DNA from: Candidatus Dormiibacterota bacterium
Lineage (GTDB): Bacteria > Chloroflexota > Dormibacteria > Aeolococcales > Aeolococcaceae
DNA length: 6,760 nt
Assembly: GCA_003135255.1 (NCBI GenBank)
Contig: PLAX01000125.1
Location: 25,274 to 32,033, forward strand
Direction: 5' to 3'
This document shows, piece by piece, positions 1 to 5,124 of this stretch. A program made the position numbers and the translations under genes. Positions within the stretch are counted from its first letter, which is position 1, and the number at the start of each line of letters is the position of its first letter. A model generated the notes under the pieces. It saw nothing but the letters and a program-made list of their open reading frames with translations, ran no database searches and was not told the DNA's origin.

Positions 1-2280
1 TACCGGTACAACAACGCCCCCTTTGACATTGGCGGGCGCTACATCTACCTGCGCGACGACGCAACGGGCGAGAGCTGGTCACCCTCCTGGCAACCGACCC
101 AGACCCCCCTGGACAGCTACGAGTGCCGCCACGGGCTCTCCTACACCACCATCACCGCCAGCCATGGCGGCATCCGGGCCGAGAACCTCTATTGCGTCCC
201 GTTGGGGCAGACCCTGGAGGTATGGCGGCTCCGGCTCGCCAACCTGACCGGGGTCCGGCGACCGCTCTCGATCTTCTCGTCGGTCGAGTTCTGCCTCTGG
301 GACGCCCAGGACGACGCCACCAACCTCCAGCGCAACCTCTCCACCGGCGAGGTCGAGGTGGAGGGCAGCGTCATCTATCACAAGACCGAGTACCGTGAGC
401 GCCGCAACCATTTCGCCTACTTCGCCTGCTCGGAGGCCCTCACCGGCTTCGACACCGACCGCGACGCGTTCCTCGGCCCCCACCGGGGCTTCGATCGCCC
501 GATCGCGGTCGAGCGGGGGAGTGCCGGCAACTCGATGGCCCACGGGTGGGCTCCGCACGGCTCTCACCACGTCCGGCTCGAGCTCGGGCCCCACGAGGAG
601 CGCGAGATCCTCTTCATCCTCGGCTACTGGGAGAACCCGGTGGCTGAGAAGTTCGACCCGCCCGGGAGCCAGGTGATCAACAAGCGGACGGTCAGGCCGG
701 TGATCGACCACTGGCTGCAGTCCGGCAACGTCGAGGCCGGACTCCGCGGGCTGCGCGAGCGCTGGGACGAGTTGCTCTCCCATGTGAGCGTGAGGACCCC
801 GGACGAGCACGCCAACCGCATGGTGAACGTCTGGAACGCCTACCAGTGCATGGTCACCTTCAACCTGAGCCGGTCGGCCTCGTTCTACGAGTCGGGGATC
901 GGACGGGGGATGGGCTTCCGCGACTCCAACCAGGACCTGCTCGGATTCGTTCAGATGATCCCGGAGCGAGCGCGGCAGCGGATCCTCGACATCGCCGCCA
1001 CCCAGCTCCCGACCGGAGGCGCGTACCACCAGTACCAGCCGCTGACCAAGCGCGGCAATGACGACATCGGGTCGGGCTTCAACGACGACCCGCTCTGGCT
1101 GGTGCTGGGTGTCGCCGCCTATGTGCGCGAGACGGGGGATGACTCCGTCCTCGACGAGCCGGTCCAATACGACAACGCCGAGGGCTCCGAGGCCCCCCTC
1201 CTCGACCACCTGCGCCGCAGTGTCGCCTACACCCTGGACCGGCTCGGCCCCCACGGCCTCCCGCTGATCGGGCGGGCCGACTGGAACGACTGCCTCAACC
1301 TCAACTGCTTCTCCGACACCCCGGGCGAGGCGTTTCAGACCACCGAGAACAAGAGCGGAGGGGTCGCCGAGTCCGTCTTCATCGCCGGTCAGTTCGTCAT
1401 GGCCGCGCGCGAGCTCGCCGCCATCGTGAGCCAGCGCGGCGAGGTCGAGGAGGATTTGCGGCTTCTCGCCGCCGCCGCCGACATGACCGGTACCATCGCC
1501 GAGCATGGCTGGGACGGAGCCTGGTTCCGGCGCGCCTACGACTTCTTCGGCAACCCCGTCGGGTCCAAGGAGTGCGACGAGGGGCAGATCTACGTGGAGT
1601 CCCAGGGGATCTGCGTCATGGCCGGGGTCGGTATCGAGGATGGCCGCGCCCGTCAGGCCCTCGACAGCGTGCGCGACCGGCTGCTCACCGAACACGGCGT
1701 GATGCTGCTGCAACCCGCTTACGCCGGCTACCGCATCGAGCTGGGGGAGATCTCCTCGTATCCGCCGGGGTACAAGGAGAACGCCGGCATCTTCTGCCAC
1801 ACCAACCCGTGGATCATGATCGCCGAGGCGATGACCGGTGACGGGGATGGCGCCTTCGATCTCTACCGGCGGACCAATCCCTCCGCGCGCGAGGCGATCA
1901 GCGAGGTGCATCGCTGCGAGCCCTACGTCTATGCGCAGATGATCGCCGGCAGCGACGCCCCCACCCACGGTGAGGCCAAGAACTCGTGGCTGACCGGCGC
2001 CGCCGCCTGGAACTACGTGGCCATCACCCAGTGGATCCTGGGGATCAGGCCCGAGCGCGAGGGTTTGCGGGTGGACCCGGTGATCCCGGCGGACTGGCCG
2101 GGCTTCAGCGCCACCCGGCGCTTCCGCGGGGCCACCTACCGGATCGCGGTTCACAAGCCGGCCGGGACCACCGGGCGCGTCACCCATCTCATCGTCGATG
2201 GCGCCAGGGTCGAGGGCAATCTGGTGCCCCTCGCCCCCGCCGGAGCCACCGTGGACGTCGAAGCGGTCGTCGCCGGTTAG
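1..2280 (+). CDS. cbp: Cellobiose phosphorylase, GH94 (5' end missing)
   Basis: Catalyses cellobiose + phosphate to alpha-D-glucose 1-phosphate + glucose, normally in the cytoplasm, saving ATP in cellobiose use. The frame is open from base 1 and ends with TAG at 2278-2280, giving 759 residues; clostridial and Cellulomonas (Cellvibrio) gilvus enzymes have about 810-822, so about 60 N-terminal residues lie outside the window. It resembles these enzymes along its whole length, with blocks such as GRYIYLRDD, EGSVIYHKTEYRERRNH, GIGRGMGFRDSNQDLLGF, GRADWNDCLNLN, PPGYKENAGIFCH and AKNSWLTGAAAWN. Residues I recall as active-site in C. gilvus have counterparts here (window numbering): R302 and D308; W428 and general acid D430 (second Asp of DWND); E583, Y587 and K592; phosphate-site H600, T665 and G666. 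The offset to C. gilvus is constant (60, then 66), supporting the match. Strong similarity at the specificity loops favours cellobiose over cellodextrin or chitobiose phosphorylase. The aminotransferase gene follows after 24 bp. Confidence 0.96.
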   Translation, partial: YRYNNAPFDIGGRYIYLRDDATGESWSPSWQPTQTPLDSYECRHGLSYTTITASHGGIRAENLYCVPLGQTLEVWRLRLANLTGVRRPLSIFSSVEFCLWDAQDDATNLQRNLSTGEVEVEGSVIYHKTEYRERRNHFAYFACSEALTGFDTDRDAFLGPHRGFDRPIAVERGSAGNSMAHGWAPHGSHHVRLELGPHEEREILFILGYWENPVAEKFDPPGSQVINKRTVRPVIDHWLQSGNVEAGLRGLRERWDELLSHVSVRTPDEHANRMVNVWNAYQCMVTFNLSRSASFYESGIGRGMGFRDSNQDLLGFVQMIPERARQRILDIAATQLPTGGAYHQYQPLTKRGNDDIGSGFNDDPLWLVLGVAAYVRETGDDSVLDEPVQYDNAEGSEAPLLDHLRRSVAYTLDRLGPHGLPLIGRADWNDCLNLNCFSDTPGEAFQTTENKSGGVAESVFIAGQFVMAARELAAIVSQRGEVEEDLRLLAAAADMTGTIAEHGWDGAWFRRAYDFFGNPVGSKECDEGQIYVESQGICVMAGVGIEDGRARQALDSVRDRLLTEHGVMLLQPAYAGYRIELGEISSYPPGYKENAGIFCHTNPWIMIAEAMTGDGDGAFDLYRRTNPSAREAISEVHRCEPYVYAQMIAGSDAPTHGEAKNSWLTGAAAWNYVAITQWILGIRPEREGLRVDPVIPADWPGFSATRRFRGATYRIAVHKPAGTTGRVTHLIVDGARVEGNLVPLAPAGATVDVEAVVAG

Positions 2281-2292
2281 CCCCGGCTCTCG

Positions 2293-2298
2293 CATACT
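2293..2298 (+). promoter_or_regulatory. Possible -10 element for a leaderless hisC-like mRNA
   Basis: CATACT matches four of six bases of TATAAT and lies 6 nt before the ATG at 2305, so a transcript from it would begin at or near the start codon. No Shine-Dalgarno sequence is visible between the cellobiose phosphorylase stop and this ATG, which fits either leaderless initiation or read-through from upstream. No convincing -35 element is seen. This is weak evidence. Confidence 0.22.
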
Positions 2299-2304
2299 CC
2301 GACC

Positions 2305-3348
2305 ATGTCCCGATATCGACGCGCGTCTCTGGGCTCCGAATCCGGTTACGTGCCCGGCGAGCAGCCGCCCGACGGTGCCCACTGGATCAAGCTCAACACC
2401 AACGAGTCGCCACTGCCCCCGTCGCCGCGCGTGGGCCCGGCGGTAAACGATGCGGTGGCGTCGCTTCACCGCTACCCGCATCCCCAGGGGGAGCCGCTCC
2501 GCTCGGCCCTGGCCCGGCACCATGGGCTGAGCCCGGAGTCCGTGGTCCTCGGCAACGGTGCCGACCAGGTCCTGGAGAGCTGTTTCCGGGCCTTTGCCGA
2601 TCCCGGCGATGCCGTCGTGCTCACCCAGCCGACGTATTCCCTGCTCTCCCTGCTCGCCCGCCTCAGCGGAGCCCGCGTCGTGACCGTTCCTCTGGACGAC
2701 GGAGGCTCGATTCCTGAGGCGTTCGCCACCGCCCCGGGGGTGATGCGGCTCCTCTGCAATCCCAACTCACCGACGGGGAGCTGGGCGCCGCCCGCCGATG
2801 TGGCCGGGGCGCTGGCCGGGGTCCACTCCGTCGTCGTCATCGACGAGGCGTACTGCGATTTCGCCCCCGAGTCCTGTGTCCCGTTGCTCGCCGGGCACCC
2901 CAACTGGCTGGTGGTGCGCACCTTCGCCAAGAGCTACGGGCTGGCCGGGCTCCGGGTCGGCTACGCGCTCGGGCACCCCGATCTGATCGCCGACGTCGCT
3001 GCCGTGATCGAAACCTACCCGGTCGACCGGCTGGCCCTCGCGGCCGCCGGCGCCGCTCTCGCCGACCAGGCCCACCACGCGCGCATCGTCGAGATGGTGG
3101 TCAGCGAGCGCGAGCCTCTGGCCGCGGCGCTGCGCGGGGCTGGATGGGACGTGATCCCGTCGCAGGGCAATTCCGTGCTCGGCCGGCCCCTGGGGGGCGA
3201 CGCGGCGGGTGTCCTCATTGAGCTGAGGCAGCAGGGCATCCTGGTCCGCCGCTTCCCGGACGGTGACCACGGCGACCGGCTCCGAATCAGCATCGGGACG
3301 CCCGAGCAGAACCGGGCCCTGCTTGCGGCGCTCGGCATCGGGGTTTGA
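2305..3348 (+). CDS. hisC: Histidinol-phosphate aminotransferase-like PLP enzyme
   Basis: A fold-type I, class I/II aminotransferase of 347 residues, close to the usual HisC length of about 350-360. HisC converts imidazole-acetol phosphate and glutamate to L-histidinol phosphate and 2-oxoglutarate in histidine synthesis. Landmarks in order: LNTNESP near the N-terminus; RYPHPQG; GNGADQ at 83-88 (cofactor phosphate loop); CNPNSPTG at 151-158; IDEAY at 179-183 with D180 and Y183 for the pyridine ring; TFAKSYGLAGLR with Schiff-base lysine K209 and phosphate-binding R217; and C-terminal LRISIGT with R327, expected to bind substrate carboxylate or phosphate. The residue directly before PTG is Ser, where E. 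coli HisC has Asn. The ATG start gives a normal N-terminus. No other his gene is visible, so aromatic-amino-acid or CobD-like relatives remain possible; HisC is the best family call. It is co-directional with the upstream GH94 gene, and a convergent gene follows. Confidence 0.85.
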   Translation: MSRYRRASLGSESGYVPGEQPPDGAHWIKLNTNESPLPPSPRVGPAVNDAVASLHRYPHPQGEPLRSALARHHGLSPESVVLGNGADQVLESCFRAFADPGDAVVLTQPTYSLLSLLARLSGARVVTVPLDDGGSIPEAFATAPGVMRLLCNPNSPTGSWAPPADVAGALAGVHSVVVIDEAYCDFAPESCVPLLAGHPNWLVVRTFAKSYGLAGLRVGYALGHPDLIADVAAVIETYPVDRLALAAAGAALADQAHHARIVEMVVSEREPLAAALRGAGWDVIPSQGNSVLGRPLGGDAAGVLIELRQQGILVRRFPDGDHGDRLRISIGTPEQNRALLAALGIGV

Positions 3349-3374
3349 GCCCCGGGCGGGAAGGGGCCCGGCGC
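3349..3374. terminator. GC-rich hairpin between convergent genes
   Basis: CCGGGC at 3352-3357 pairs with GCCCGG at 3366-3371 around an 8-nt purine loop (3358-3365). After one C/C mismatch the stem continues with two more pairs (3349-3350 with 3373-3374). It occupies nearly all of the 32 bp between the hisC-like stop (3348) and the convergent small gene's stop (3381). It lacks a U-tract, so a bidirectional terminator role is inferred from position. Confidence 0.5.
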
Positions 3375-3380
3375 GCCCGG

Positions 3381-3629
3381 CTACGACTCGCGCTGGCCCT
3401 GAGGGCGGACCACGACGATGCGCGGTCCCCGGCGCAGGAGGAGGAGGGCGACGATTCCCAGCAGGACCGCGGGCACCAGAAGTGGGCGGCGGCCGAGGAA
3501 CTCCTCGATGCGGGCGCGCGGCCCGTCCTGACGGGGAAGGACGATCGGTCGTTCGGTGACCAGATCGACCGTGCCTCCCACCTCTGTGTCTCTGAGCGGC
3601 TCACTCGCTGCCGCGGACGTCGTCTCCAT
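3381..3629 (-). CDS. Small hypothetical protein with one C-terminal membrane helix
   Basis: An 82-residue product of no family I recognise. Residues 1-47 are polar and charged, beginning METTSAAASEPL and containing a DLVTERPIVLP stretch. A hydrophobic segment follows at about 49-65 (PLLVPAVLLGIVALLLL), then a short basic tail starting RRGPR. This predicts a single-pass protein with a cytosolic or extracytoplasmic N-terminal domain; basic residues flank both ends of the helix, so orientation is unclear. There is no cleavable signal peptide or catalytic motif. The ATG at 3629 is chosen because GGGGAG lies 7 nt upstream and the helix-bearing product looks like a genuine protein, whereas the longer open frame upstream runs through the palindrome array and the antisense of the rhodanese gene. 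The gene converges on the hisC-like gene and diverges from the rhodanese gene. Confidence 0.6.
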   Translation of the reverse strand: METTSAAASEPLRDTEVGGTVDLVTERPIVLPRQDGPRARIEEFLGRRPLLVPAVLLGIVALLLLRRGPRIVVVRPQGQRES

Positions 3630-3636
3630 CGCTCTT

Positions 3637-3667
3637 CTCCCCAATCGCTGCGGGCCGCGCAATCCTA
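3637..3667 (-). promoter_or_regulatory. RBS and possible -10 for the small membrane protein
   Basis: On the minus strand GGGGAG (3642-3637) lies 7 nt before the ATG at 3629, a good Shine-Dalgarno match that decides this start. TAGGAT (3667-3662) matches four of six bases of a -10 element and would place transcription start about 25 nt before the ATG. No clear -35 is seen; that position falls inside the first palindrome of the array. Confidence 0.4.
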
Positions 3668-3671
3668 CTCT

Positions 3672-3695
3672 CCCCACGCGGCAGGCCGCGTGGGG
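3672..3695. repeat. 24-nt perfect palindrome, copy 1
   Basis: The left arm CCCCACGCGGC is followed by a 2-nt AG centre and its exact reverse complement GCCGCGTGGGG. It is identical to copy 3 at 3757-3780. It starts 5 bp beyond the possible -10 of the minus-strand gene, so it would overlap that gene's upstream promoter region. Only GGCTCT and one T (3696-3701) separate it from copy 2, apparently because most of the linker seen after copies 2 and 3 has been lost. Confidence 0.85.
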
Positions 3696-3701
3696 GCTCT
3701 T

Positions 3702-3725
3702 CCCCACGCCGCAGGCGGTGCGGGG
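3702..3725. repeat. 24-nt palindrome, copy 2 (diverged, pairing mostly kept)
   Basis: Left arm CCCCACGCCGC, centre AG, right arm GCGGTGCGGGG. Against copies 1 and 3 it has four base differences. Arm position 9 (G to C) and its partner (C to G) form a compensatory double change; another change turns a G-C pair into a G-U wobble; the last gives one A/C mismatch. The pattern hints at selection or templated copying that preserves a hairpin, though one compensated pair is thin evidence. Confidence 0.75.
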
Positions 3726-3756
3726 ACCCCTCTCCCTCTTACAGGGGCTCGCCGTG

Positions 3757-3780
3757 CCCCACGCGGCAGGCCGCGTGGGG
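3757..3780. repeat. 24-nt perfect palindrome, copy 3
   Basis: Identical over 24 nt to copy 1, with both 11-nt arms perfectly paired around AG. It begins exactly 55 bp after copy 2 and is followed by the same 29-nt linker type, so copies 2 and 3 form a tandem duplication of a 55-bp unit. Confidence 0.85.
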
Positions 3781-3819
3781 ACCCCTCTCCCTCTCATAGG
3801 GGCTCGCCGCCCCTCGCCG

Positions 3820-3843
3820 GCGCGGCTGAGCCGCGCTCGGCTC
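3820..3843. other. Overlapping alternative hairpins
   Basis: GCGCGGC at 3820-3826 pairs perfectly with GCCGCGC at 3830-3836 around TGA. A competing stem, GAGCCG at 3828-3833 with CGGCTC at 3838-3843, uses the same central bases, so the two cannot form together. It lies at the position where the next 55-bp unit would begin and may be a degraded repeat copy. A regulatory role is not shown. Confidence 0.4.
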
Positions 3844-3923
3844 ACCCCGCCGATGGACGCCGCAGGCCGCGGTCGAGCCTCTCGTCTTTCTATGTGGCGG
3901 GCCGCCGCTCGTGAAAACCTGAT

Positions 3924-3966
3924 TAGAATAGTCGGGATTATGGTGAGGACCACAGTCAGAGGAGGG
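3924..3966 (+). promoter_or_regulatory. Promoter -10 and RBS of the rhodanese gene
   Basis: TAGAAT at 3924-3929 matches five of six bases of TATAAT in an AT-richer patch (3911-3945) that stands out from its GC-rich surroundings. No good -35 is visible at normal spacing; a TG lies at 3920-3921, one base too far upstream for a standard extended -10. AGAGGAGGG at 3958-3966 is a near-perfect Shine-Dalgarno sequence 5 nt before the GTG at 3972 and fixes that start. GATTA occurs twice, at 3921-3925 and 3936-3940, 15 bp apart, overlapping the -10 and the likely start of transcription. Confidence 0.6.
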
Positions 3967-3971
3967 CCACG

Positions 3972-4850
3972 GTGACCGATTACGCCCACCCCGAGGTCCT
4001 GGTCGGCACGGAGTGGCTCGCGGCGCACCTCGAGGACCCCGTCGTCCGCATCCTGGAAGTGGACTGGGACCCCGCATCCGCCTACGATCTCGGGCACCTC
4101 CCGGGTGCCGCGCTGGTGGACTGGAGAAGGGACATCAACGACCCGGTGCGCCGTGACATCCTCTCCCGGGACCAGTTCGTGAGCCTCATGGAGCGCCTCG
4201 GGGTGACGCCGGAGACCACCCTGGTTCTCTACGGCGACATGCGCAACTGGTTCGCCGCCTTCGCCTTCTGGACCTTCCGCATTTACGGGCACACTGACAT
4301 CCGGCTGCTCAACGGTGGCCGGCGGAAGTGGTTCGAGGAGGATCGGCCGGTCACCGAGACCGTCCCCGCGTTCGCGGCCGCCTCGTACCCGGCTCCGGAG
4401 GCGACCGTGGGCCTCCGGCAGTTCCTCGCCGGGGTCCGCGACATCCTCGGCCGCTCCGACCACGGTCTGGTCGACGTCCGCTCGCCTGCGGAATTCAGCG
4501 GGGCGATCTCCGCGCCTCCCGAGTACCAGAACGAGGGCGCACAGCGCAGCGGTCACATCCCGGGCGCCGTCAACATCCCGTGGGCGCAGGCGATCCAGGA
4601 AGACGACACCTTCAAGCCGGCGGACCAGCTCCGTGAGCTCTACCAGAACAGAGGGGTGACCCCCGACAAGAGCATCGTCACCTACTGCCGGATCGGCGAG
4701 CGCTCCTCCCACACCTGGTTCGTCCTCACCTACCTGCTCGGCTACCCGCGGGTGGCCAACTACGACGGCTCGTGGAGCGAGTGGGGCAACGCCGTGGGAG
4801 TCCCGGTGGAGAAGCCTGGCGCCGACGGACCAGGTTCAGTCCCAGCCTGA
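3972..4850 (+). CDS. Thiosulfate sulfurtransferase, two rhodanese domains
   Basis: Transfers sulfane sulfur from thiosulfate to a thiophilic acceptor (classically cyanide, giving thiocyanate) through a persulfide on a catalytic cysteine. The 292-residue product has two rhodanese domains, about residues 10-130 and 150-285. The C-terminal domain carries the active loop CRIGERS with C239, inside TYCRIGERSSHTWFVL, which matches the actinobacterial CysA2/CysA3-SseA type strongly. The N-terminal domain has YGDMRNWFAA at the equivalent loop and no cysteine, so it is expected to be structural. Other family blocks are AYDLGHLPGAALVDW, LLNGGRRKW, DVRSPAEFSG and NYDGSWSEWGN. No signal peptide is seen, so it should be cytoplasmic. 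The GTG start is fixed by a strong RBS. A TusA-like gene follows after 23 bp, suggesting that a sulfur carrier receives its persulfide. Mercaptopyruvate as donor is less likely with this loop but not excluded. Confidence 0.93.
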   Translation: MTDYAHPEVLVGTEWLAAHLEDPVVRILEVDWDPASAYDLGHLPGAALVDWRRDINDPVRRDILSRDQFVSLMERLGVTPETTLVLYGDMRNWFAAFAFWTFRIYGHTDIRLLNGGRRKWFEEDRPVTETVPAFAAASYPAPEATVGLRQFLAGVRDILGRSDHGLVDVRSPAEFSGAISAPPEYQNEGAQRSGHIPGAVNIPWAQAIQEDDTFKPADQLRELYQNRGVTPDKSIVTYCRIGERSSHTWFVLTYLLGYPRVANYDGSWSEWGNAVGVPVEKPGADGPGSVPA

Positions 4851-4858
4851 TGCGGACG

Positions 4859-4864
4859 TAGACT
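4859..4864 (+). promoter_or_regulatory. Possible -10 element for the TusA-like gene
   Basis: TAGACT matches four of six bases of TATAAT and lies 9 nt before the ATG at 4874. No Shine-Dalgarno sequence is present there, so a leaderless or near-leaderless transcript is conceivable; co-transcription with the rhodanese gene is an equally good explanation. It resembles the CATACT before the hisC-like gene at 2293. Confidence 0.2.
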
Positions 4865-4873
4865 CGGCCCATC

Positions 4874-5122
4874 ATGGAGCCGCGTCACCTCGATCTCGCC
4901 GCCGCTGAGGAGGAGTGCGGCGACAGCGCGATGGGCCGGGTCCGGCGCGCCTATGCGACCCTCGCACCGGGCCAGCGCCTGGAGGTGGTGACCGGAGTCG
5001 CCGAGCATCTCTTCGGCATCCGGGCCTGGAGCCGCAGGGTGGGCGGCGAGGTGCTCGAGGAGAGCAGGGAGGGTGGACGCACCCGGCTCGTCCTCCGCCG
5101 TCCGGCACCCTCAGCGTCCTGA
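4874..5122 (+). CDS. TusA-family-like small sulfur-carrier protein (variant motif)
   Basis: An 82-residue protein with the size and layout of TusA/SirA-like sulfur carriers, which relay persulfide sulfur between sulfurtransferases. The proposed pattern is an N-terminal LDL strand (residues 6-8), a cysteine at C15 followed by a helix, then LAPGQRLEVVT (30-40), FGIRAWSRRVGGEVLEES (about 47-64) and a final strand TRLVLRR. These correspond to the family's l..G..l.V, the D/I-x-x-W helix, the G..ll turn and the C-terminal irk strand. The usual CPxP active motif is replaced by CGDS, so C15 is the only candidate sulfur carrier and the only cysteine. Its position directly behind a rhodanese gene supports a sulfur-transfer role. 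The GH1 gene starts 2 nt after its stop. The family call is a pattern match by eye; the lack of CPxP makes the function uncertain. Confidence 0.6.
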   Translation: MEPRHLDLAAAEEECGDSAMGRVRRAYATLAPGQRLEVVTGVAEHLFGIRAWSRRVGGEVLEESREGGRTRLVLRRPAPSAS

Positions 5123-5124
5123 CG

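Larger units (their letters stand above)
3702..3811. repeat. Tandem 55-bp repeat, two units
   Basis: Units 3702-3756 and 3757-3811 each consist of a 24-nt palindrome, a 29-nt linker and 2 nt. They agree at 47 of 55 positions. The linkers (3726-3754 and 3781-3809) differ at only two positions, TACA against CATA at their centre, and each contains its own small inverted repeat, CCCCT with the downstream GGGG preceded by A. Copy 1 at 3672 lies 30 bp before unit 1 and looks like a unit shortened by about 25 bp. The array occupies the divergent gap between the minus-strand small gene and the rhodanese gene. It resembles repetitive extragenic palindromes (REP or BIME-like elements) in form. There are no CRISPR features: the spacers are themselves repeats. 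Confidence 0.75.

Noticed and set aside
79..2523. An 814-codon open frame on the minus strand opposite the GH94 and hisC-like genes
   Set aside because: It is an antisense shadow of two well-supported genes in GC-rich DNA; its translation is repetitive in G, V, R, P, D and A and shows no family motif.
3672..3811. CRISPR array
   Set aside because: Only three palindromes with unequal spacing (30 and 55 bp); the spacers are near-identical to each other rather than unique, and no cas gene is present.
3345..3975. Two + strand open frames across the intergenic region
   Set aside because: Their translations are low-complexity, run through tandem palindromes and oppose the better-supported small gene; neither has an RBS or recognisable domain.
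3630..4712. The upstream extension of the minus-strand small gene to a 443-codon frame
   Set aside because: The extension is antisense to the rhodanese gene and reads through the palindrome array; the ATG at 3629 with GGGGAG 7 nt upstream gives a coherent membrane protein.
4915..5124. Extending the GH1 protein upstream to the ATG at 4915
   Set aside because: The extra 70 residues overlap the TusA-like gene in another frame and read as Arg/Gly/Pro-rich noise; GTG at 5125 gives the normal GH1 N-terminus.
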